Assembly: GCA_018398765.1 (NCBI GenBank)
Contig: JAHBMJ010005820.1
Location: 1 to 52,500, forward strand
Reading direction: 5' to 3'
From: Chromera velia
Lineage: Eukaryota > Sar > Chromeraceae
DNA length: 52,500 nucleotides
Below, in pieces: positions 10,225 through 20,704 of the stretch. The first letter of the stretch is position 1; each line of letters begins with the position of its first letter. The translations under genes and the position numbers were made by a program. Below the pieces are notes generated by a model, which was not told where the DNA came from, ran no database searches, and saw only the letters and a list, made by a program, of their open reading frames with translations.

Positions 10225-13200
10225 TTCCTTCCTCTCGTCACATTCAATTTGAAGATCCCCTGTTGCCTGTGTGTTGAAATTCTCTGATGGTTTATCAAGC
10301 TACGCCTCTCCTTCCGTCTTCTCTCTTTTCTCCTCTCCTCTTCTCTTCTTGTTTCTTTGTATTCTTCTCTTCTCTGCTCATGGATCCCCTGCGTGACACT
10401 CTCTGTGCGGTCCTTTTGAGCGAATATGCAGGTACGCAGGGGCTCTCCCGGGCCACAAGAAGCTCTTTTACTTCCTCGGCAGCTTGCCTCCTTATGTGGA
10501 AGAAGTCGTGCTTGGTTGGTCGAACAACTTGCCACTCCTTCTTTCCTGTGAAGCCCCTGTCTTCTGTTTACATCCCCTTCGACCCTCCCTTTCTTTTTTA
10601 CTCTCACTTTCGCTATCCAGCCTCGCTAGTGTCGAAGGTGTAGTCGGAGAGGCTTCAGAACATGCAAGTATCTTCCTTCAACTTGGGTGTTTTGCTGCTC
10701 TTCCTCTCCCCACTTGCAGACGGTGTAGTCGTGAAGGGTGAGGCCCTCCCTCGCTTTCTCCGCTTTTTAGAGGGCCGGCCTTCAAGCCTGAAGAGAATGA
10801 CCTTTGCAAGTGAGTCAGGGCATGCATGAGAGAGCGAGGGATGAGATGCATGGGGGGCATTCTTCTTCAACTTTTCTCAAGGGACGTACGGTAACCCTCT
10901 TTGATTGATGTCTCTCTTCGTTCTTTCCTTACAGATCTGCTTATCATTCGCTTTTCTCTCTCGATTGCCTCTCTTCCCTCCTCACCATATCTCGGTTCGG
11001 ACAATAAAAGAAAGAAATCGCTGGCCCTGCATGGCCCCATTCTTTCTGTTCTGTTCTGTTCTTGAATTCATATACGTGCAGAGGACTCGATGGGAGTTGA
11101 GGAAGCCAGAGAGGTCTTCCCTGTTGTCCTGCCCTCTCTTGAGAATCTCTGCGTGAAAGGTAAGTGAGTCAGTGCCAGTACCTGTATGAACACTCGGCCT
11201 GCCCATGAATCACAGAGAGACAGAGAGAGCGTCAGTCATTCTGCTGGAGAGAGTCCGTTTGCATCGAGCGTCCTGTGCCGGCTCTTCGACAATGCACCTC
11301 TGACTTAAGAAGAAAAAATGAAATGAACAAAGACCGGAAAAGAACCAGCAGAAAAAGGAGCGAAAAGGACACTTGCAGAGCACCAGAGAGATGAGAAAGA
11401 CAAGAAAGAAGGGAGAAAGGAAGGAAGGAAGGAAGGAAGGAAGACAGGCAGGAATGAATGAATGAATGAATGAATTAGAATGAATGAATGAATGGAGGAT
11501 CAATCAAAGAATGCAAGACCAAAGATTGGAGCCCAGAATGAGAGAAGCAGAGAAACAGCACAAGCGAAAAGATAATGAAAGGACGAAACACAGACCACTG
11601 AATGGGAGGAATAATGAAAGAAGCAATGAAACAGAGAAAGAGAAAAAATATGATTGGCACCAATTGCTCTTGCTCTTGCTGGTGGGTCCATGCAACCAAA
11701 GCTTGGTCCATGTTCTTGACATAATACAGACACCCTGCTTGGGCATCAGAGTGAATGAACATACATGTAGATTGATCGATCCAGTGACCTATAGTGCTGA
11801 CTTAATTGTGTGTTTGCAGACACCAGACTTAGTAACAAAGGGTTGCGACCTCTCTCCGCCTCAATCAAGGAAGGAAAGGCCTCCTCCCTCCTGAGTTTGA
11901 AGTTAGAAAATGTGGATTTGAACCACATCGGTCTGAACACACTGAGCACCGCCATCTCAGAGAGACCCCTGAAAATTGAGACGCTGAGTCTTTGCGAGAA
12001 CGTGTGCCTCGGAAACGCTGGTGTGAGATTGTTGCATCCTGTGCTCTCCTCAAATTGCCTTCCCGGATTGCGCTTTCTCCTTTTGAGGGCATGTGGAATG
12101 TGCACACGCGATTTGCGGGACGGCAGAAATACTCAGAAAGGGCGATCTGCCTCTACTCGAGACTGTGGACCTCGAAGGAAACCTGGGTGCTGCAATGATC
12201 CATGATAGTACTTAATCGAGGACCATCTTGTCCCCTTTGCCGACGTTCTTTCTGCCAAAACCGTTGTGCCTTCCCTGAAAAATCTGAATCTCCTTACACA
12301 AGAGTGCCTATCCTCTCCTCCAGAAGTAGATGAGTTCCTCAAAGCACTTACGTCTACAAAGAGATCTCCGCCTCTGAATGTGCACATTGTCTTACAGTAT
12401 TTGAGCCTTCATGCAGCCCGCCTACTGGGGGGGGGCGAGTGCCCGTCTGTCCTCCGCACCCTGAGTCTCCGTCTGGGTGTGAAATCCTTTCCTGACCGTC
12501 CTTCTGTGCCAGAGGTACTTGAGGCTTTTTTGAGTGAGATTCTGAAGGCTCAATCAGGGCCGAAATTTGAGATTCTTGATTTGGATTCGGGGTGTGATGG
12601 GAAGACGTTGATGTTGCTCGGGGATGCAATTCGGAGGGGAAATTTCGGGTGTGTTCGTAAGTTGAGTTTAGTCGGTCTCGCTTCTTCTGCAAGGTCTGAG
12701 TCCAACACTGGAATTGTCACTGGTAGTTTTATGAATCTGACGTCTGCTCTTTGTGTGAAGGCACTCTGCCGTCTGTCGGAGTTGACCTTGAGAGGTGTGC
12801 AGAGAAGTGACATAGAGATCCTGGGGTTGGTTGGGGAGGCCATCCAGCTAGGCCATCTGCCCGAGCTTCGAGTGTTTGAGGTCACCGAAAAAAGGGGGGG
12901 GGGAATTGTTGAAGAAGGAGAAGGGGGGGGGTTGAAAGTGAAGAGACGGGCTTGAGTGCCATGATGAGGCGTTTGATTGACAGTGCAAAAACTCCGCCCC
13001 TCGAAAAACTTGTCCTCTCTATCAATGGTATTCTCGCTGGGGTGGGGTGGGTTGGTTCAGCGTTTATGTCTGGAAAGTTAGGGAGGCTGTCTTACCTGTC
13101 TTTGACAGGGGGGACGCGGGAGCTGACGGATGACGGTCTGAAAATGCTTGCAGAGGCTGTAAGGGGGGGATGGCTGGTTGGCCTGACTCACCTAAGCCTT

Positions 13201-13992
13201 CTTGACGGTACAGGTCTAGATTTGGAAATCCAGACAAGCGAGGGGTGGAGGGAATTCATGCGAGCGATCGGTGAAAGCGCCGAAGGTCTACCTAGACTTC
13301 AGCATTTTTCCCACCAATCACGTCGGTCATTCGCACTCGCACTGAGAAAGCTCCCAGCGCTTGAAACCCCCAAACACTTCAGTTTAGACCTCGATGAGGA
13401 CGGGCTCAGCAGCATGGCTCAGGCTGTTGGATGGGGTGACCTCCCTGTTGGGCTGGAGAGTTTGAGTATAGAGTTCAGACTCCCAGAAGGCACCAGTGTC
13501 GACTCTTTGCTGGACGCCATTGCTCAAAGTCAAAAGGGGCTCCCCCCCTGTGTGCATGACCTCAATTTTCGTGGTGGTTCTATGGGAGAGGAAGTGCTTG
13601 CAGCTCTTGCAACAGGTGAGGGAAAATTGTCGGGATTGAAAGACCTCGTTTTTGAATGTTGCGATATTGATGACGGCAGACTGCAGAGGCTGGGAAAGGT
13701 GTTCAATGCACATGTGTGTCCGAACCTCCGCTCACTGCGCATCATTGATAACAGAATCAGCCGCCGTGGGGTCCATGCTTTCTTGTGTGCTCTTCTTCCC
13801 CAATCTCTTCCGAGTCTTTCCGAGCTAGTTCTCAAACGGTCGGGAAGGGAAGATTCAAGAGAGACTAGAAGAGAGAATGATGCATTTGCAGTGCAGATTA
13901 GATCTTGGTTCAATGACCGTGAGATATCGCGAAGAAGAAGAGGGTTTGGGCATGTCATTGCCCGGCATGATGAGCGGCTGCTGATATACTGA
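8705..13992 (+). CDS. Leucine-rich-repeat protein gene, seven exons, last exon broken
   Basis: Proposed exons are 8705-8842, 9215-9324, 9695-9765, 10440-10514, 10720-10737, 11082-11159 and 11820-13992. The intron phases agree throughout. Exon 5 is only 18 nt. Exon 3 needs the acceptor CTGCAGAG rather than CTGCAG to stay open. The first exons give a charged N-terminus (MSENKNLPSGSPAPEE) and a basic patch (KVRKQRKGGRP). From exon 4 on, the protein is a run of ribonuclease-inhibitor-like leucine-rich repeats, e.g. VVLPSLENLCVKD, LSLKLENVDLNHIG, IETLSLCENVCLGNAG, LPLLETVDLEGNLG and PNLRSLRIIDNRIS. The family mediates protein-protein contacts; the partner is unknown. In exon 7 the reading frame changes near 12100, returns near 12210, and changes again at a run of nine G at 12923-12931. 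The leucine-repeat pattern continues across all three breaks. This is either sequence error or an early pseudogene. There is no transmembrane span. Confidence 0.72.
9058..9112. repeat. TGTC/TTTC microsatellite in LRR intron 1
   Basis: Runs of TCTG followed by CTTT tetramers lie inside the proposed intron 8843-9214. They contribute to its pyrimidine-rich character and hold no coding information. Confidence 0.75.
9968..10220. repeat. Compound GT minisatellite with an exact 50-bp period, LRR intron 3
   Basis: A GT run starts after an unresolved base at 9967. The core GTATATATCTGTATGTGTGC then recurs at 10021, 10071, 10121 and 10171, separated by GT tracts of constant length. Identical spacing implies recent duplication of a whole 50-bp unit. 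It lies inside the proposed intron 9766-10439. Confidence 0.92.
11411..11494. repeat. GGAA and GAAT microsatellites, LRR intron 6
   Basis: About six GGAA units are followed by several GAAT units. The tract lies inside the proposed intron 11160-11819, just after a purine-rich stretch. It is non-coding. Confidence 0.85.
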
Positions 13993-16922
13993 TACGTGTA
14001 ACGTGCCAGTGACTAACGTCGATAGCAGCGGAATACAGTAAAGTGTTCGAGCTTCAAAGAACGCTGAATGGGAATAACAGAAATCAGCTAGGAAATCAGG
14101 TAATCAATGTTTACCACCATCCTGGCATATCATAATAGATTTTTAGACTTTATATGAATTTATTATGATTTTATTTGAAAGCTAGTTTAAAAATCTAATC
14201 GATCATCTTTTTTATCATACGCCATTATTAGTCATTAATCTATTTTAGCTAATTTCAGCATCTTTTAGTGGCCTAGCGCTAGCTAGTAACAATGATCGCT
14301 CTAGTGATCGCATGAGGATACATAAGATTTTTTTTTCTTTCTTTTTCAGCCAAACACCCATCACTGAGCCGTGGTTCAAGTGTTGCACAAGCCTGAGTCT
14401 AGGCCTGAGTATTGTTTATTTGTTGCATGCACAAGTGTTGTTTACTGTTGTTCAGGGTTAAAAAGTAAAAAACAAAAAAAGACGTCTTTTTAAAATGTAA
14501 TTTAGCAGATGAGCCCTCATTTAAACCGGCGCCTACGCTTAGTTCACCTCACATGCTCTAAGAAAGTCTTGAACACAGTCATTTTGAGTTTAGCAGAGAA
14601 TCTGACACCTAGTATATGCAAGTTCTGAAATTGCAATAAAAAGTAGTTATGATTCTTGTGAAACTGAACGAAACTAGCTGGAAAACTAGTTACAAAATAA
14701 AATGTCACAAACATTGTCAAACATGCACGTGGTATACGTTTTCTAGCATGCATGCATGCCATTGCATGGTTCTGCGATTCGAACGGTCAGTGCGATATAC
14801 TCATGCACTCAAGATGGTGACAAGGACAAGTCAAATATGAATTCAAATTCAAATCTGTGTAAAATTCTTCAACCTCGGACCACGCAAACGAAGATGCAAC
14901 AAGAAGCAAGCACTCACTTGGGTGCTTCATGACAGTCACCATGCATTTCGATGCCAAACGAAAAAGTGAGAGAAAGGGGATCGATTCGATTCCGGTGAAG
15001 AAGGATCGATCGATGCGTTGACAAGTCCGCTGTCTAAGGCAAACTCCGTTCCCTTTTCCATTCATGCCTGATTTCACTCGATCTGACCATGTTCAAATTT
15101 CACACAGGCTATGCGGAGGCCAAATCAAGCCTGTCTGTCTCTGTTTTCCTTTCATCGTCTGAGAACCGGTGTCAGCATTTAGAATTCTTTCGCTCGAGAC
15201 GATCAAACAGACGTGGCGTTTTTTTTTTCTCCCCATGAACAAGCCTGTTTCATATTTTCATCATTCACTCGCTCACTTATATATCGACTCATTCAACGAT
15301 TGTCGAACACTCCACCTGATTGCATGTGTAAATTCAATTGACGAGCACGCAAGCAACTAAATTGTGTTCTCTTCCACTCCGACACATTAATTCTTTCCCG
15401 CGTGTTCTTTCTTGAATGTACGAGTGAAGACGCTCCCCTCGCCCCCCCCGCCTAGAAGCACAGAGAGAGGCTGGCCGGGGACCTCCGAAGAGCCGCGGTT
15501 TGATCGAGGGGAGCGACGCCCCACTGCCTGACTGCAGGAGGAAGATTCCACTTCTCGACCTCTCTCGCGTTCTTCAGGAGAGAGAGGTATCTGCACGAAG
15601 GAAAAAGGGGGGGGAAGACAGAGAGAGAAAAACAAAAAAAGAAAGAACGAAAGAAAGAAAGAAAACATGAAAGATAGGTGGATAGATATGTAGAGAGAAA
15701 TAACGAAAGAAGCAGTTATGATCAGCGGCAATCAGCGAGGGACATACCTAACTTCATTGACACACAGCAGTAAACGGAGAGGGGCGATGCGGATGCGGAT
15801 TGAAGATTGTGTGGAATACCGGAAAACGCACAAGCTGATTTTGCTGGTGATATGTCGCTGCACACGTCACTGTAAAGCACCTTTCAGAGCTGTGTGTCCC
15901 AGACTGACCGTTCATACTCGGGGAAGCTGCAGGCCCTCCCCCCCTGCGCCGCCACAGCAGCGGACCCAGGAGTCAATCCAAGGGACCCTCTCCTCAGGGC
16001 TGCGTCCGTGGCGCGCCGCACAGATGCAAGGGATGTCCCGTGGAGACCCGCCACGCCGCCACCTGCGCATCAAATTGCAGGAATGCCGTCATTCAGCGTT
16101 CGAACAGATGAGGAACTCACTAGACACTCCTTTCCAAACCTTGCGCTTATCTGATAGTGCATTTGTGCATTCTGAACACAAAAGTGTACAAAGAAGCTCA
16201 CGGGTGAATATCAGAGCACGCAAGGATCTGCGATCATCCTCATTTGGATGATGTTTTTGGAACCAACTAATGCGCCAACTTCGGGTAAGTGGAGGAGTGA
16301 GACAGCAGCTCCATCTTACATCGTAGTTTATCCTTGTTGTACTTGGGCGCACCCCTTCATTCCTTTCTTCGTTCATTCCTTCTTTCTTTTTTTCCCTCGA
16401 GGGAGGAGCTGCACTGCCAAACAGACAGAGTGCACTTTTCTTTCAGACAGAGACATAGACAGACAGACAGACAGACAGACCATATGTCTCAGTTTCGGCC
16501 TCTCTTTTCCTCTTCATGTACACGACAGACAGATCACGGCGGAAGGAAAACTCTTTTCTCATATACCCACCTGCTGCCACATGAGTTGCTGCAGCTATTT
16601 CGACCCCCTCCGACTGTGAGAGTCCCCCCCTGCCCTCCCCCCAGAGCACTTGCACGAACCCACAACGGAGAACACGCGAGAACGAGGCCCAGAAAGCCTG
16701 CGAGGGAGCCGGCGTGCAAACGGGGGAGAGACAAACAAGAGGCAACAGACAAGAATAGCAAATGAATGCAAAGAAAAGCAGACTCAGCAAGGCCAGACAA
16801 ATTACTGACGCCTCTAGAATGCATCGAGCCGGTGGGAGGAAGAAGCGAAGAAGCTCAACAGAAACAATATTCAGACGAAGTGAATACAGGCATCTTCTAT
16901 CGACCCCCACACAGCCTATCGA
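13993..16922. other. Convergent spacer between the LRR gene and ORC4
   Basis: 14000-14700 is AT-rich with CTAG clusters (near 14272-14305). A TGCATGC palindrome run sits at 14747-14762. 15590-15665 is a purine-rich GAAA tract, and 16452-16482 is a GACA microsatellite. Open frames at 15718-16251 and 16443-16910 (minus) have no recognisable domain and are not called. The 3' untranslated regions of both flanking genes must lie here. Confidence 0.45.
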
Positions 16923-17305
16923 TCAGTCTGTACCACCCTTCTTCCGACCGACCTGAGCGTTCTTCAGCAGCATCTTCTTCGACGCCCCCCCCGACCCTCC
17001 AAGAATGCCGTCTCCCAGGCTTTGAATCTCCTGCCGTACCAGATCCAGAGTAACGACCCCCTTTGAGGTTCTTCCAAGACCCCCTACAGATGCAGACCCA
17101 GCAGTAGCACACCTTTTGTGGAGACGTGCAAACGCTGTGAGAAGTAGGTGATCTGGAGCCGAGAGGCCTCGGAGGGTCCTCAAGAACAAATCCCCCCCTC
17201 GACCGCTCAGTCCATCTCTCCGGGACTCGGCGCGACGAAAGAGAGAGACCAACAATTCAGACGAAGCATGAGACAAAGAAGACGTCTGGGCAGAGTCCCT
17301 CTCAC

Positions 17306-17350
<45 letters not shown>

Positions 17351-19921
17351 AGGTTTTGGGTTTCTGTTCGTCCTGTTTGCTGGGCTTGGGAGGACAGGAA
17401 TGCGAGACCTCAATATCAGAGACCTCTATTTTTTCTCTTTTTGCCCTCGGAGGCCCTTTGGAGGCGGACTTGGAGACCGAACTGTGCCCTGTCCCTCCTC
17501 CTCCGTCTCCACTGCCATCTTCAATGTGAAGGGGTAGGCTTGGATTTTCAGAGGATGGTGATCTGAGAGGACATACAGAAAGAAAAGCAGGCAGCAGGGA
17601 AAGGAGAAAAAACACAGAAAGGGCATAGGCATGAGCAAAAGAGAGAAAAGAGAGAGGAGGATGTTCTCCTTAGGATCACTTTTCTTTCTCTTCACACAGA
17701 GACAGAAGGAAGTGACAAATTGAGGCACAGGGAGAGTCACACAATTGATGAGGCATTGAGATGGTCAGGAAAAATTTCTTCTGAATAACGCAGATGGGAG
17801 AAAGCACCGATATCAGGAAATTTGGAACGCTAGCAGAACGGCAGATTTGGAGCAGCAGCAGCAGCAGCAGCAGAAGAAGAAGAAGAAGGAATAGAGAATA
17901 ATAGGAGGCTCGAAAGAAAGAACTGAAACTAGGGAACTCGCCTCACACAACGACGGATGAGTGAGAAAGAGAAAGAACGAAAGAAAGACAAAAAGAAAAA
18001 AAAAAGAAGAAAGCGAACAAGAGACTCTCTTCCTGTTCTGCGGACAGTATGACTCACTTTCTTTTCTGGCCCCTGCTGGTTGTGCTTGGGCATCCGGTCG
18101 TCCGTTTCCTGTTCGTCTCTTGCGGTTCCACATCTTTTCCTTTCCTCCTCTCCTGTGTCATTTCTTCTTCCCCTCCTCTCCTTTCCCCCCCTCCTAGTGC
18201 TCCCGAGGAAGACGAAAACCTAGATGCTCCTTTGCCTGTCTCTGCCCTCTTCGGCTGATCAAGTGTTTTCAGAGAGAGAGAGGAGAAACGCCAGGCAGCA
18301 GAGTGAGCCTGGAGAGAGGCCTCCTGTGAATCGGCAGAGGGGAGGAAGGCACCGCAGGACATGAGTGCGGCAGCGAAATGGGATCCTTTCAATCCTTCCG
18401 AGATAAATTTACTTAGAGCTTCTCGGGAAAGAGAGCACTTCTCCCCCTCCCGCTTTCTCTTCTTCTCCCGGCTCCCCTTTTGCACAAAATCTCTCTGCCT
18501 GTCTGTGTCTTCCGATGTCCCTCTGTGCGAAGAGAGAGTGGCACAGACAGAGAGGGAAAGAATGAGCCTGTCCCTCAGGAAAGCCCGCGCTCCCTCCAGC
18601 AGACAGCGATGGACTTTATGGAGAGACGACCCGAGAGATCGCTCGAAATCGAGAAGCGCCTGCAGGGAGGAAGATGGGAGAAAGCAAAAAACACTCACGG
18701 CCATCGGAAAGCAAAAAAAGGCAAAAAAGTCGCATCTCCCGTCACTCTCTTTCCCTCTCTCCGTCTTCCTGCCTGCGAATGTGCCTGTCTGTTCGTCTCT
18801 TCGGGTCCTTAACGACAACCATGTATGTACATGTACTCATGTGTACATATGAGTGCGTCTTCAACCGTCATTTCTGTCCCAGCCCCCCCACCGTTTACCT
18901 TCCTTCTGTGGCGGCATTTGAGAAGCACCGCACTGCCCTAAGTGATAAGTGATTTAGTGGTGCCCTAGAACACTGTCGCCGTTTTGTCTTTTAGAGGTCG
19001 CCCCCTACTGACCTTCAACTCCTTGTCGTTGAATGCGCTTTGCACACACAAATCCCACGCGGACGCTAGAGCCCTGTACACCTCTCGACCCTTGGTCGCC
19101 TCTGCACTCTGCAGAGGAAGGGGAAGTTCGCACCTTTCTCGACAACCCCTCAGGAAGTCATCCAGACTCCCGTGGGACTGCAGAAGTTTATGCTGCTGCA
19201 AAGACAGTCGGGACTTCACTCGGCGCTCCATCAATTCCCCGACGTCTAGGTGTGACGTCACACCCACCAGCAAGAGAGGGGCGCCCTCCCTATGTGCGAG
19301 GTCAACGAGAGAATAGAGGAACGATTGCCTCTCGAGGAGAGAGAAATGTCTCTCGTCGTTTCTGCTCACTTCCATTCGGAGGCAGAGCTCTTCGAAGTTT
19401 TCGATCACCAGCACTATTGCATTATGCGTGCTGCTAAGCTGCAGCAGCAGCGTCTTGATGAACTCTAAGTTCGCGCCGAAGGTTGTCAGACTCCCGGGGG
19501 GGTTGAACCCGCCCACCTCTGCAAGCCGAACTGCAAGAGAACGGACACGCGACAGGTCGTCCCGATACATGGAGGCATCAAGAAAAATGGCACGGAGCCG
19601 CTTTCGCACAACGGAGCCTGACGAAGCCGGTGCACCGGCAGCAGGAGAAGAGGACGAGGAAGAGACGGGATCTTCTTCCGCCTCTCCTTTTCTCGTCCCA
19701 TGTTGCTCCCTCCGTGCGTGGTCGAGAGCTCTGTGCAGGTGCTCTGTCTTGCCGACACCCCTTGGCCCTACCACCAAAAATGTGTGGCGCTCATTCGACT
19801 GGAGGGATCTGGCAATTTTCTCTCCCAGACGTTCAGCGGTAAATTGGGAAGCAACGACGGCCGAGGCGCCAATGCCGCCGCCACTCATCGTTCCTGTAGA
19901 TCTTAGGTTTGAAGTCGACAC
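16923..19921 (-). CDS. ORC4: Origin recognition complex subunit 4, three exons
   Basis: Exons are 19921-19013, 18659-18220 and 17562-16923, with donors AAG|GTCAGT and TAG|GTTTTC, acceptors TGCAG and CTCAG, and agreeing phases (about 662 residues). ORC4 is an AAA+ subunit of the complex that marks replication origins in the nucleus and loads MCM. Walker A is clear (GPRGVGKT, residues 52-59). The Walker B position reads LVIENFEEL, lacking the usual Asp-Glu pair. The conserved ORC4 segment around MERRVKSRLSLQQHKL (231-246) follows VGVTSHLDVGEL. Exon 3 carries the ORC4 C-terminal winged-helix region (FLRTLRGLSAPDHLLLTAF onward). The protein is longer than the roughly 430-residue animal orthologues. 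The extra length is a Ser/Ala insert at about 75-105, a basic Ser-rich stretch in exon 2 and a run of about 14 Ala near residue 520. The start is the first in-frame ATG; an additional upstream exon cannot be excluded. Confidence 0.9.
17309..17350. repeat. GCT triplet repeat encoding polyalanine in ORC4 exon 3
   Basis: About 14 consecutive GCT triplets on the + strand read as alanine codons on the coding minus strand. The tract sits in the linker before the C-terminal domain and is likely to vary in length between strains. Confidence 0.9.
17852..17890. repeat. GCA then GAA triplet repeat in ORC4 intron 2
   Basis: About seven GCA units run directly into GAA units. They lie inside the intron 18219-17563, so they are not translated in the gene model proposed here. 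Confidence 0.8.
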
Positions 19922-20704
19922 TCTCGCCCAGAATCAACGAAAAACAAGGACCGAGTGAAAGGGCCTCAGGAAAGTCTGGACAGGGGAAAAAACGCTCGGA
20001 GAGCAGAAAGCCATCCAGTCAGAAACACAAGCGAGGAGAAACGGCCGTACCTTACTACAAACAAAAATCGACAAAGAAGAGACGGCAGTTACTGTATCTT
20101 TGATTTTGTCACCATGCAGAAAAAATATCGATAGTGTCGTGATTGCACGCACTCTCTGACCTTAGCTGGGGTCTTTAAGTTGGGAAAGACACTGAGCTAG
20201 CTGACGGAAAGACATGGAAATTGCATGAGCTATCCGAAAATTTTGTCGGACCACATACGTGAATCTAGCTACCAAGGCATTACCAAAGGCATACCAAGGC
20301 CGGTGATTTGTTCCGGCAGCATGCACTGAGAGACGGATTCAAAGATCGAGACGCCGCGCGCGGAGACGGTCAACCGATACGCGAAGCGCACCGTAGCAAA
20401 CTGCACGAAAAATTCCGATCATCACGTCCGCGGCAAAAAAAACGTTCAGCTCGGACAAATCTGCTGAGCGGAATGATGCGGAATCTGAGTCAAAGTGCCA
20501 CAGTGTATATCCTCAATCTTCCCACTTCGACTCGATCAGCTGGTTGACAGTTCGACAGAAGGTGTAGGCAACCTTGCGGATTCCTCGGTGTTCGCAAGCG
20601 GTCCACTTTTTCTTCACGTGTTTCGGCGTCGTTTCAGACTCAGGAAACATTTCCTTTTCCAGGTCTTTCTCCTTGTCGTTGTGCGTCTCTGGCAGTCTCC
20701 AGAA
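19922..20704. promoter_or_regulatory. Divergent upstream region of ORC4 and the Ala-rich gene
   Basis: This 783-bp interval separates two head-to-head start codons and should contain both promoters. An in-frame extension upstream of 20705 (to 20495) exists, but its translation is hydrophobic and unlike the rest of the protein. No specific promoter element is visible. Confidence 0.4.

Noticed and set aside
9754-10287. Cys-Val repeat frames on + and His-Thr frames on -
   Set aside because: These are translations of the GT minisatellite inside an intron.
10621-10668. Candidate extra LRR exon after acceptor CTATCCAG
   Set aside because: Its end lacks a GT donor in the needed phase. Skipping it gives perfect phase between exons 4, 5 and 6.
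15718-16251. 177-codon frame on +
   Set aside because: It has no domain, no codon or composition signal, and no splice partner. It lies in a convergent spacer.
16443-16910. 155-codon frame on -
   Set aside because: It is hydrophobic and Ser/Cys-rich from a pyrimidine/GACA region. It lies downstream of the ORC4 stop and has no supporting features.
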